Positions 50,164-61,000 of a DNA stretch of 64,000 bases are shown one piece after another. The position numbers and the translations under genes were made by a program. The stretch spans positions 5,551,105 through 5,615,104 of the forward strand of contig JASKMD010000019.1 of the NCBI GenBank assembly GCA_030144725.1. Direction: 5' to 3'. Source of the DNA: Haematococcus lacustris (Eukaryota; Chlorophyta; Chlorophyceae; Chlamydomonadales; Haematococcaceae). The stretch's first letter is position 1, and each line of letters starts with the position of its first letter. The notes beneath the pieces are model-generated. The model was given only the letters and a program-made list of their open reading frames with translations. It was not told where the DNA came from and made no database searches.

Positions 50164-52778
50164 CCTCCAGCTTCACTGGCTTAGGGTTGCGTGCAAGTTC
50201 TGGAGCACAGCCAAACTATCCCACAGCGACCTGCTAATGAGGGTGATCAAGGCAGATGTGGAGTTAGGCAGGAGGTGTCAGGCCAGCTGGAGTGCTCAGT
50301 TCCAGCTTGCCGCCAAAGAGCTGCTGGGGGGTGAGTTCACCTTGAGCCCGGACATGGTCCTAGGCACCAAGGCTATGGAAGTCAAGTGGCTCGAGAGGTG
50401 GGGGAGGCGTTGGGTTGGGTTTGAGGGAGACCCTAGAGTCAGGCGTTCCCAACTACCTGTAAACCACCCCCCTGTGATACGAAGCCTGTATCTCCGCAGC
50501 CACTCAGTCAAAAATATATGTAATAATATATAATATATGTAAACAGTGCTTTGAACAGAGGAGACTCATAGCTACGAGATGGCAGACGCATCAAAAACTA
50601 TCTCGCTCTCAGCGGTGCTCAGTGCCTGCCCAAAGACCGACATTTAAATTCATGCGATTTCGCCCCATGCGAGGCGCGCCGCTCTAGCACGCTTCGCCAC
50701 ACTGTTGTGAGTGGCACCTGCAACGCGCAGCAGCAGTCGGAACATGTTTTGCTTTTGGCATGTGGACGCGACGACGGCAGTCGTGACAGCTGGATATCAT
50801 TATTAGCTTTTGGAGCTGCTGCTGGCGCTAGTGCATTACCGGCTGCTCTACCAGGCTTAAAGAAGGTGCTAGGTGCAGTACGTGGTGTTGTCTCACCTTG
50901 CTTTGCTGCCCTCGACTTGTTAGCTGCAGGTGCCTCACGCTTACGTGACGTGCTATCGGCTGCCAGCTGTTGCTGCCGCTGAGGGGGTGCACCAAGCCGC
51001 TCTTGGCACGCATGGTCACCCACATTAACCACGCTGGGCCTGCCACCACGCTGGGCCTGAGCAGCAGGCTGTTGTCCTGGAGCAGCTGGCTAAGGGTGAC
51101 AGCCCGTGGTGGAGACCGATCCTTCTGCCGCTCAAGCAGCTGTGACACAGCATCTCTCGCATGCGCCCAGACGCGCAGCATGGACACCGTTGAGCTGATG
51201 TAGCTGGCCCAGCGGGTGTCACACGGCACTTGGGGCTTGGCGCCCCATGCTCCCATGCCGAGCGGCACCCAATACTGGTGGATGGGGGCGGTGTTTGTTC
51301 CGGTACATATGCACCTGACCCTGGAGGCGGCACCGAGCAGCCCTTAGGGAGTGATTGGTAGCTGTCGCTCTGGATGCCACCTGCTGCAAAGCCGTGTGCT
51401 CACCCTGCAGGCGTTGGTGTGCTGCCTGCAGGTCGTCCAGATCGCCCTGCAACCCATCCACGGTGCCCACTAGGGACTGCTCCACATCCCGCAGCCGCTG
51501 CACCTCAGCCTGTGCCCTGCCCACCACAACCTTCAAACCACTAGGGCAGTGGCGGTGGCCTGCCTGGGGAGAGCTGTTTAACGCCGTCAGATGGGCACGG
51601 AGAGCTTTGCTGGGCCTCTTGCCCATGGCTTGCAGGGGGTGGGAGAGAGTGGGAGCGGGTGGGAGGAGGGGAGGGCTGGAGAGCTGGTATGGGCGGGGAT
51701 GGGCGGGGAGTAGGGCTAGGTGGACTGGAAGGGGGTGGTGGAAGGGGGTGCCAACTCATCATACACCTGCAGCCAACAATTGATGTGCCTTTGAAGTGGT
51801 CTTAATCATCGTGCGTAAATCCAATAACTATGTTTCTTTGTTCTGGTGATGCACGTAAGAGTCATCTTGGACAAAAGTGTAGGGAGTTTGGCTGGAGCTC
51901 AGCGGCGGTGGCAAGATGCAGCAAAGATGTTGAGGGGTGGGGGGGTTTGCAAGCCAGGCGCCCACCATTATAGCGATGTAGCGCTGCCGTCAACACTTAA
52001 GGGATTCCTCACATCCTCGCCAAGCGGCCTGCACCATCAGGAAGCTCGCGCAGTCATGTTTGCCGGACTTCGATGGTGTGCGCCACCGACATGTCGTGCA
52101 TCGCCAACGGATAGCCAAGGACGTAGCTTACCAGTGTAGCTAACAACGGTCTGTGATTGGGACACATCCGGGGTCACATGTGGCTGCCCGCATCGAATGA
52201 CTCCGATGGCAATTCCAGTCTTACATTAAACGCGCATTATCACATTGCAGCAGACGCAGCAAACGTTACATGAAATGATTGAGTATATGGGCTGCAGTTG
52301 CATGAAGATTACCAACCCCATGTTGGGAACGCCTGACCTAGACTGCCTGAGACGGTGCATCGGGAGAGATGCTCGTATGCTGCATGGTTCAAGCCTTCTA
52401 AACAGACAGCTCTCTGCAGAAGTTCGCACGAGCCTGACTAGGTTTAGGTTAGGCAACAGTGGTTTGGGGGTGGAGAAGGCTCGGTTTGAGGGTAACTTTC
52501 ATTGATCGCACATGCACCAGATGCACAGAGGGGGTAGTGGATGACGCCATGCATTTCATCTTTGAGTGCACTGCCACGAGTTCCATCAGGCAACAGGCGG
52601 AGTTTGCCATGACTTTCCAGGACAGTAATGAGAGCTTGCATGACTTCATGTTGAGCCCATGTACACCTTTGTTTGTGCACCTTGCTTTGAAGTGCGTTAC
52701 AGAAAGTCCCGAACCTCTAGAGGGGGAGGGCGGCCAAGCAGCCTAACGGCTGACGGCTTGAGTGGCGTAAGCCACCAT
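50158..52778 (+). mobile_element. 5'-truncated LINE inserted in the Fanzor element, itself interrupted
   Basis: Two parts (about 50158-50437 and 52338-52778) align with the intact LINE copy at 54230-55200. The first encodes FWSTAKLSHSDLLMRVIKAD, the second LNRQLSAEVRTSLTRFRLGN and, after a frameshift at about 52495, the zinc knuckle RTCTRCTEGVVDDAMHFIFE. They are separated by a 1.9 kb transposon. Only the C-terminal part of the reverse transcriptase protein is present and the copy is dead. Confidence 0.85.
50438..52337. mobile_element. 1.9 kb DNA transposon with 16-bp perfect terminal inverted repeats and 5-bp target duplication
   Basis: The ends are GTCAGGCGTTCCCAAC at 50438-50453 and its exact reverse complement at 52322-52337. 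CTAGA flanks both sides (50433-50437 and 52338-52342), while the intact LINE copy has it once (about 54719-54723). Inside, minus-strand frames encode a coiled-coil segment (51219-51626, LRDVEQSLVGTVDGLQGDL) and a segment with CDTRWASYISSTVSMLRVW (within 50828-51268), in different frames. They may derive from a transposase-like protein, but I cannot name the superfamily. The copy looks non-autonomous. Confidence 0.92.
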
Positions 52779-53794
52779 ACGCTGCTGCTGCTGGGCCTTG
52801 GGTGGCCTATCTCGCAGCCGCTTGTAACCCAGGCTAGGGTACTCCTTGCCCTTGGCTGGCAGAGCTCCCTGCTCTGGCCAGTAGCACAGCTCCAGTGGGC
52901 GCCACCTGCTCTCCCCAGTGCGCTGCATGTTCAAAGCTGCATTGCAGTCCCTGTTCAGCCACCTGCCTGGCTGTGGTGCTGGCTTGGCTTTGGCAGCCTT
53001 GCCCTTGCCCTTGCCTTTGCCCTTGGTGGGCTGGGTGGGCTCAGCTGCCTGCTCAACCTCGGTGCGCTTGCTGCGTTTGGCTGGAGGGGGGGTGTTGGGC
53101 CCTGATTCTGAAGCTGCTGCCGGTGTGGCTTCCTGGCTGCTGCATGGGGCCTGTGGGGGCTTGCGGGGGGCCACTACCGGGCCCCACACTGGCTGGTCAC
53201 ACTGCTGGCTCCAGGCTGGGCGCAATAGGGGGAGGTCCACCTGCCCTGCTGGGGGCTTCCAGTCTGCACGCCTGGTGGGCTGCTCATGGTCCAGCTCCTC
53301 CTCACAGGGCTGCTGGCCATTCACTGCTGAGTTGACCCGGGTGGTGCGGTGCTCATCCACTAGCACCACCCTGCCCCCCAGCTGGCCTGCGCCCCTGGGC
53401 CTGCACACCACCTTACAGGAGGCCCGCAACACCGCATCAGCACCCCACCCCACCCTCCCCCAGTGCCAATGCTAGCTGCGCCAAAGAACACTACCAGCTG
53501 CTTGGCACGCCCATGGCGCTCCATGGACACCTCCGCCATGTCCTCCTCCAGCTGCAGCCATGCACACATCCTGAACAGCCAGCCAGCTTCAGAGCAGCGC
53601 CATACCCTAGGGAGTGGTGGACTTCTTGCCCCAGAAATGACATTTATGCCTACGGCTGCAGCATGGGGCCGCAGCCATACAGCTGCTGCCCTCTGGCCCT
53701 CAGCTCTAGTCAGGGGTTGGATACACCTCCCCAACGCTACCCGAGTCAAGATCAGGAGTAACTCCCCAGGAACTGGGCATTGGCGCTCAGGCAC
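52743..53794 (-). pseudogene. Fanzor/TnpB-like RuvC nuclease, broken copy 2
   Basis: On the minus strand the protein shows, in order, KQLVVFFGAASIGTGGGWG, then VVLVDEHRTTRV (RuvC-II-like, with the catalytic Glu in DEHRT), a spacer with QPTRRADWKPPAGQV and VAPRKPPQAP, a basic linker with KGKGKGKGKAAKAK, then WLNRDCNAALNMQ (RuvC-III-like Asp) and RWRPLELCYWPEQG. In TnpB and Fanzor the RuvC-II motif is followed by zinc-finger cysteines (TSxxCxxC); here the residues after HRTT are VNSAVN, without them. A 5-bp duplication (GGGGT) near 53450 shifts the frame between the FFG block and the VDEHRT block. The natural C-terminus is replaced by RMVAYATQAVSR encoded by the antisense of the inserted LINE. 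No RuvC-I Asp is visible upstream. Confidence 0.7.
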
Positions 53795-53934
53795 AGGCTG
53801 CAGCGCTCCATCCCGACCTGGGTGGGAGTGCCCTGCAGCACCTCCTGGCCAGCACTTGCTGGCTAGTGCGCGGGACAGTCCCCACTGGGCCTACAGCCAC
53901 GACCATTACTGCAGCAGCAGCAGTGGCAGCAGCG

Positions 53935-54060
53935 TACGCGACAGCAGCAGGAGCAGAAGGGGGAGTGACAGCAGCAGGAGCAGAAGGGGGAGTGACAGCA
54001 GCAGGAGCAGAAGGGGGAATGACAGCAGCAGGAGCAGAAGGGGGAACGACAGCAGCAGCT
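53935..54060. repeat. 27-bp minisatellite, four to five copies
   Basis: Units of 27 bp (agcagcaggagcagaagggg and 7 more bases) are repeated with small changes between the Fanzor remnant and the second LINE. Confidence 0.85.
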
Positions 54061-54229
54061 GTGCTGTCTACCTCTTGCCACCTCCCACCCCTGGCCCTAG
54101 CAGCTACCAGTAGGGGCAGACAAGGGGCACAATGCCGCACGCATGACCCGTGGTCCGAGCGGTCGGTCAACACACGACATTGTGTTTGGGAACCTGGAGT
54201 TGCGTGCGAGCCGCTTATCACCCGACATT

Positions 54230-55200
54230 GTGCTTTGCACAGCAGGGTTTTTGCCCTGTGTCACCTCATTAGAGCGTTTGTGCTCCCCTTAGGGCTGTAT
54301 GGCAGCCAGGTATGGGGCACTGCCTTCCTTGGGCACGGTATGCAGCTCTCCAACCCAGTGCAAACACGCATGCTCAGCTTTCTCAGGTTTGCTGCCAGGG
54401 TACGTAGCTCAGTGTCAGGCCTGATGGTGCTGCATGAGTTGGGGCAGCTGCCCCTCCAACTTTACTGGCTAAGGGCTGCATGCAAGTTCTGGAACACTGC
54501 CAAACTTTCCCACAGTGACCTGCTGATGAGGGTCATCAAGGCAGATGTGGAGTTAGGCAGGAGCTGTCAGGCTAGTTGGAGTGCTCAGTTCCAGCTTGCC
54601 GCCAGAGAGCTGATGGGGGGTGAGTTCACCTTGAGCCCGGACATGGTCCTAGGCACCAAGGCTATGGAAGTCAAGTGGCTCGAGAGGTGGGGGAGGCGTT
54701 GGGTTGGGTTTGAGGGAGACCCTAGACTGCCTGAGACGGTGCATCGGGAGAGATGTTCGTATGCTGCATGGTTTAAGCATGGGGACGGCATTGGCATCAA
54801 TCACATGGCACCACACCTGCTTAACAGACAGCTCTCTACAGAAGTTCGCACGAGCCTGACTAGGTTCAGGTTAGGCAACAGCGGTCTGGGGGTGGAGAAG
54901 GCTCGGTTTGAGGGGGTAACTTTCATTGATCGCACATGCACCAGATGCACAGAGGGGGTAGTGGATGACGCCATGCATTTCATCTTTGAGTGCACTGCCA
55001 CGAGTTCCATCAGGGAGCAGCCGGAGTTTGCCTTGACTTTACAGAACAACAATGAGAACTTGCATGACTTCATGTTGAGCCCATGTGCACCTTTGTTTGT
55101 GCACCTTGCTATGAAGTGCGTTTCAGAAAGTCCCGAACCCCTTGAGGGGGAGGGCGGCCTAGCAGCCTAACGGCTGACGGCTTAAGCGGTGTAAGCCACA
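54230..55200 (+). mobile_element. 5'-truncated LINE with open reverse-transcriptase C-terminal region
   Basis: A continuous frame runs to the stop at 55168-55170. It encodes the post-polymerase region of a LINE ORF2: HSRVFALCHLIRAF and LGLYGSQVWG, then the zf-RVT-like zinc knuckle RTCTRCTEGVVDDAMHFIFE with C (C-x2-C-x8-H-x4-C). The reverse transcriptase core and endonuclease are absent. The last 30 bases after the stop match the other LINE copy, fixing the 3' end near 55200. There is no poly-A tail; the end reads gtaagccac. Confidence 0.85.
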
Positions 55201-55674
55201 TCACAGCAGGGTTTAGGGAGCCGGAGTTGCGTACGAGGGTGTTACTGGCGGCCGGGACGTCGAGCACGCTACACTTAACTCCCCCACCAGGCTGTGCAAG
55301 CACATTCAACACAGAACGATCACGAGGCTGTGCTGGCACGATCACGAAAGCTAGTTGATACACACTGTGCCACACTTTGCAGAACCTGGTTCTCTGTGTT
55401 GCCCCTGCGTCTTTCCTTAGACGGCACGGGGTTCGGTAGAGCGGATGTAGAAAAGAGGACGTGTAAATGAGGGCGGGCGGGCGGGTGGGTTCTCTGCCAC
55501 AAGGTGTTCCCCAACGCACCAATATTACGCGCTGTGTACGGTTGCAAGAGATGCTTGCATTACACAGGGTGCGCGTATCCCCACAATTTTATGGGCCAAC
55601 ATGTGTAAAACCAATGGCTGTAGTAGACCAACTCGAGGCAAACTCCTCTGCTCGTCCCCACAGCAGCTCGACGC
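55201..55674. other. Gene-free stretch between LINE and psaO
   Basis: No coding sequence or repeat stands out. It should contain the 3' untranslated region of psaO. Confidence 0.5.
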
Positions 55675-57352
55675 TCACCAGTAGCCCTGCATCGGCACAC
55701 ACGCCGCACAGCACTGATGCGCGGGGTTCTCTAATGGCGAACACAAGCAATGACCAGGGGCAGGTCTGGGGCCACTTTGCCGTGTAAGTTTCACCTTCCC
55801 CTCCCCTCCCTCCCTTCCTCGCCCCAGTGACAAGCCGCTGCTGGTCCTTGGCTCTGCCCCTGTGGCTCGCAGTTCAAGTACGGCGGTTGAACGCAAGTGG
55901 CTAACTCCCCTCTTGACAGGGAGGAATGTGGCATGCCATGCCAGGACAAAGTTCCTACAGCCTGGCCTAGTTGTGGCCCTGCCCACAGCCCCTGCCTAGA
56001 GCCCCTGCACCTGTGGGGCTCTAAACCTTCACCGTGCCCATGCCCCTGGCCCCGCACCTGCTTGCGCCCCTGCACTCCAATCTGCCCCAGCAGCAGCGTG
56101 GAGAACAGACCCACGTGGTAGCTGATGAGGTACAGCCAGAACCTGGACGGGCAGCAGCCTCACGTCACCTCCAGTCACCAAAAGCCAGCTGCTGGCTGAT
56201 GCACTGTCACAAGGCATCCTCTGCCTGACTTACTTGTCAGTCAGCGCAGGGCCAATGGGCCAGTGGGCCAGCTCCTGTACGCAGGACAAGGGTCAAGGAA
56301 AGGCTTCAGGAGAGGGGCAAGGAAATGTCTCAGGCTCAGGGGGCGAGGTGAGGGAACAGGCAAGGGGTCAGGGTCAGTGATAGGCCAAAACTACAGACAG
56401 CTCTAAGGGTGCGGCGCTAACAAAGGCCACTGCTCTCCTGCTACTGTCGACCACACCTTGGCCACCCTGCCCTCCTGCTCAACCAGGTATGGATATTCAC
56501 CCAGTTTGGAGGGGGTTCTGGACTCGATTCTGATGCCAGCCCCCCTCCCCCCCTCCCTCCCTCCCTCTGCTGCTGCTGCCCGGGTGTGTGTGGGGGGCCA
56601 TCTTAGGCGCACCTCGCCAATGGAGGACATAAGGAGGCCGAACAGGCTGTTGCCTCCAAACGCAGTGACTGGGATGCTGGCAGGGATGGTCCACCTGCGG
56701 TCACCATGATCACTCAGCGTGACATAACATCCTGTGTGGGGTGTAATATCATCACAAGCGATGCTGGTATATGAATGCCATCCATCAAGGCAGCACTGCC
56801 CAACACCACAGCTACCACCTTTGCCCCCATTGGGCTGGTTTGTTATGGCCTTAATACATGGCATAGGAACAACGTATCATTTATGTTTTTAACAACGTTG
56901 CGCCAGCGAGCAGTTCGAGTCTAGAGAAGTGCTGGGCCCGTGCTGCAGGCTTCCTGGCACTGTGATGTGGGCACAATGCATAGCTAGCTAGGGGTGGAAG
57001 CTGACAGATGCAAGAGCGAGGAAGCAGGGATACACAAGCTCTGTCGGGGCTGCGGCTCTCATCAAAGATTGGGACCGCGCACCCACACACCCGAGGAAAC
57101 CAAGTCCCAGCACAAGCGGATCAGTCTTGAGCCAGTTGCGATCGAAGCCAGAATCCATGCTGGCAGCTGAAACCTTGACGACCCGAGGCCGGCACACTAC
57201 GGGCCTGGCTGCGCTGCGGGCTGCATAGGAAGAAACACGACACACATCGGTCAAGATGAGCCTTTATTGATGAATGCCACCACACGATGGGGCTGCTACG
57301 GACCTGCCGTGGGACGGGTTGAAACCGCAGCGGAGCGAGAGGTGAGCATCAT
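55675..57352 (-). CDS. psaO: Photosystem I subunit O precursor
   Basis: Six exons (57304-57352, 57091-57220, 56613-56694, 56234-56274, 56058-56142, 55675-55686) splice through GT-AG introns into 132 residues. The first 40 residues (MMLTSRSAAVSTRPTA and an Arg/Ala/Val stretch) are a plastid transit peptide, perhaps cleaved near VKVSA|ASM. The mature protein reads DRNWLKTDPLVLGLGFLGWT, AFGGNSLFGLLMSSIGEELA, HWPIGPALTDKFWLYLISYH, VGLFSTLLLGQIGVQGRKQGYW, with two membrane helices. This is PsaO throughout. PsaO is a thylakoid subunit at the PsaA/PsaH/PsaL side of photosystem I, involved in binding mobile LHCII during state transitions. The last exon codes only Gly-Tyr-Trp and stop. Confidence 0.96.
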
Positions 57353-58078
57353 TCTGGATGTTTGGGGTAAGGGCTGAGCTGCACTGCTTACTTTGTTGAC
57401 GCGGTGTGGACTGACAGTGCAAATTTGGAGGTTGCGAGTTGCAAGATCAGTGTGAAGCAAAATGAGACCAGAAAGGCCCCGTCAACTGGGCGCACCCTGG
57501 GCTCCTGCTACTAGCCTGGGCTCCTGTTACCAGCCTGTAGCGGGGAAGAGGTGGGGTGCGGGTTGGCTGGGTTGGCTATGCTAGGTAGGATAATCTGTGC
57601 CCAAGTGTGATGCTGGCCATAAGGTATCCTGAACCCGGTGAAGGAAACAGTGAGTTCACAGCCCAACGAGCTACCCCGCTCTGAGCTCGTGGTACATGGC
57701 ATTCATGGCTGAGGGGTAGCAACAACTCAAGCTTGGACCTCAGCCAGGGTTGTATGCCAGTCACCATGTAGCTATACTCTATACATGCAAATTGGTATCT
57801 AATGCGAGGCAGCTTTCGTGCTTCTGCTGCTGGGCAAGTCGGACATGCATGACACCATGGATAAAACAATTTGGAGATGCGATGTGCCTTCGAGATCGAC
57901 ACGCTGCGGTGAACCATCTTTGGAGAGGCTTGCTCGCGTGGGGTCAGGATGGGCGATGAAGGGTAAGCAAAAGTGCACCAAAGCATGACTTGGTCCACGC
58001 ACTGAACGCCAGTCCGATTGGTATAACCGCAGAGGACGGTCCGATGCAACACCGGAGGTAAGCGACTCTGACGGCCGC
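57353..58078. promoter_or_regulatory. Divergent upstream region of psaO and the TOC GTPase gene
   Basis: The two genes are head to head across 726 bases. A minus-strand open frame (57576-58148) overlaps but has no recognisable protein. Promoter function is inferred only from the arrangement. Confidence 0.45.
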
Positions 58079-61000
58079 ATGAGCAACAGCTTGCCCTGCC
58101 GCCTCTCTTCAATCGGTGGAGCAATGCACGCTGAAAAGCACATCGCACGCTACGGATGCAGGTTTCCGGGGAGTCCAGACCAGCTCAGCGTGCTCAGCCC
58201 ACTGCTGGTAAGGCACAGCCATTGCCAATCGCGCAAACTCATATCACCATCGCCTCCTCGGCATTAAACTCGTGCGCACAGCGCATGTTTTCGACTCCGT
58301 GACTGCACTGCGCGCCGCTCGCCGCGTGCCCGCAGCTCCAGCTGGGCTGTCCGGAGGCCTACCCGCTAGGCCAGGTGGCCTGCCTGGCCTGCCTCCGCGC
58401 GGCCTCGCTGGGGGCCTGCCCCCTCGCCAGCAACCCAGTCCAGCCAGCTCTGCCCCAGCTGCCCCTCCAGCAAGTGCTGCAGCCTCCTCCTCAGGTACCA
58501 GCACGTCAGGCCCAGCACCAAGCAGCACCCCTGCTGCCTCAGCCATGCCTAAGCTGCCACCCAAGCCCATAGGCCTGCCTGGCCTGCCCCCACGCGCCGG
58601 GCTAGGGCCCAGTCCCGCGGCTACAAGCGCTGCAGCCCCAGCCCAGCAGCCAGCAGCCCCAGCAACCGCAGCTGCCCCAGGAGCATCAAGTGGGGTTCCT
58701 GCCGCCCCCCCTACCACACGCCCCAACCTCCCCGCTCGACCTGCTGGGCTGGGTGGTGCCAGCCTGCCACCAGGCCCTGCTGCAACTGCCCCAACCACCA
58801 CCCCAACCGTCACAACAACCGCAGCAACCACCAGGGCTGCCACCAGCACACCAGCTGCGGGCCCAAGCTTGCCACCTCGACCAGCAGGCATGGGTCTGGG
58901 GCTAGGCCCGGCTCGTGGCCTGGGCCCCCGCCCCACCGCCAGCTCAACCACCTCAACCGCCTCAACCTCCACACCACCAGCTGCAACCACCCCAGGTCCA
59001 GCCAGGCCTCCCATGCCAGCTGCACCAGCTGCTGCTCCCCCTCCTGCCTCGGGGGCAGGGGCCGTGCCGCCAGCTGCCACCTCAGCTGGCCGCACCCCAG
59101 CCACCCGCCCTGCTGCTCCCCCCCCGGCTGCTGCTGCTGCTGCCACCCCCCCAGCAGCCCCAGCGCCTGCAGCCGCCGCCCAGGCACCTGCACCAGCAGC
59201 AGACACTGCAGTTGACCCGAGCGAGGACCCCAAAGGGCGCAAGGCACAGGTGGCTGCGTGACCCAGGCTGTGTGCGGCACCTAGGCCATGCCCATCGCCC
59301 CATGCCACACCCTGTCACTGAGGCCCCTGACCCTGACCCTGACCCTGAGGCCCCTGCCCCTGCCCCTAAGGCTCGCCACTGCCGCTGCCACTGCCACTGC
59401 CCCCCTCCCCTCCCCTCCCCTCCCTCCCCTCCCCCCCTGCTTTCCCCCTCCCCCTGCACCCCTCCCCCCTCCTCCCCCGCTGCAGGCCTTCTGTCAGAAT
59501 GCGCGCGTGACGTTGATTCGGGCAGCCGGGCGCTTGGGGCTGCGCTATGACTCCGAGGCTGTGCAGCAGTTCATGACCGTGATAGGCCGGCTGGAGACCC
59601 TGAACGGGGCGCAGCTCTATCGCAACTATGGCAGGTGCGCTGCAGCAGCAGCAGCAGTCGGGGCAGGGCAGGCAGGGGGGGCAGGAGAGGCAGGGGGGCC
59701 AGCAGCAGCAGGGGGGCCAGCAGCAGGAGTGTGGCAGCAGCAGCAGGCGGGGTAGCGTGGGCAGCAGGGGGGGCAGGGGGCAAGGGTAGGGCCAGGGGGG
59801 TCCTGCATGGCCTGGCGAGTGAAGCTGGGTGGAAGCTGGGGGGGCAGGTGGGGTGGAGTAGGCAGTCAGGCAGGTGCCGCATGAGCAGAGCAGCACGAGC
59901 AGGTGGGCCAGCTGACCAGGCAGTTTGCACAATACACACCCACACCTGCTGCTCCCGCCCCTGACCCGCACCCTGCTGCTCCCCCCCGCCTGACTCACCC
60001 TGGTGTATGGCCCCCCTGCCCCAGGCGCGTTGACCTGCCTGGCCTGGCCCAGCGTGAGGCGAGGGAGCTGGACAGCCGTCAGGCCGGGGGGCGGCTGGAC
60101 CTCAAGATCAAGGTCCTGCTGCTGGGCATCAGCGGTGAGCAGGGACAAAGGGAGGGGGAGGGGGAGGGGGAGGGGGAGGGGGATGAATGTCATAGGGCCA
60201 CCGTCTGCTGTGCTGCAGTGGGCCTGCCCCCAGCTGTGGCCCGGCCATCCCCCTCACAGGCATGGGCAAGAGCGAGCTCATCAACGCCCTGCTGGAGCGG
60301 CCTGCAGCGCGGACCAGCGCCTTCCAGGCCGCCACCAGGGGCATCAGGGTGGCAAGGGGCGAGGTGGCAGGCATCAAGGTCAGCTCCATGTCCAGGGCTC
60401 AACACAATTGAGTGACATATGAACTGCTCAGTGGAGCGCCTCAAATATGCACATGGGCCGGGAAGGGGAAGGGTTCTTTGCAGCCTGACTCCTGGTTTGC
60501 TGGACAATCCTGCTGCTGCCCGCAGCTCTGCTGACCGTGCCCAGCTCAGCCCCCTCCCTTGGCTCTCTTACTCCCCTAAGCTCCCTGGGGAACCCCCCAT
60601 GGGCCCCCTTAACCCCCCCTCCTCACTGCCCCCCTCCCTCCCCCCCTCCTGCACCCCTCCAGTTGGAGCTGATTGACACCCCTGGCCTGCACCCCTCCAG
60701 CAGCGCTTCAGGCCACAACCGCGCCGTGCTCAAGGCCGTCAAGGCAGCCTACAGGTGACGGCCTGGGGCGACCCTGGTCAGCAGTAGGTGCTAGGGGGGG
60801 CAGGGTTGGGGGTGGGCTAGGGGCCAGGGTTGGGGGAGGGGAAGGGGAACGGGGAGGCGGGGGGGGGGAGTAGGGCAGGGAGGGGGCAGGGTAGGGAGGG
60901 GGTTGTGGCGGCAGCAGGGCCGGCAGGCAAGCCCGCAGCGCTACCAGACCTGCGGCCATGAGGCCAGGTGCATGGAGCATGCTGGGGGGCCCCGGGGACC

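Larger units (their letters stand above)
49846..53860. mobile_element. Fanzor-type transposon (copy D) split by nested insertions
   Basis: The left terminal repeat (49846 to about 50090) matches the left repeat of the element at 33619, and is followed by the original end of the nuclease reading frame (antisense of QPAVAQ and stop, about 50106-50125). A CTG tract then runs into LINE sequence at about 50158. Nuclease sequence resumes at about 52781 in the same order as in copy 1. The right terminal repeat was not found, so the right limit is approximate and the element is truncated there. Confidence 0.75.

Noticed and set aside
52895..53475. Plus-strand frames of 146-185 codons over the Fanzor remnant
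   Set aside because: They are antisense shadows of the minus-strand nuclease sequence, which carries the conserved motifs.
57576..58148. 190-codon minus-strand frame between psaO and the TOC gene
   Set aside because: No recognisable domain; it overlaps the likely divergent promoter and the first TOC exon on the other strand.
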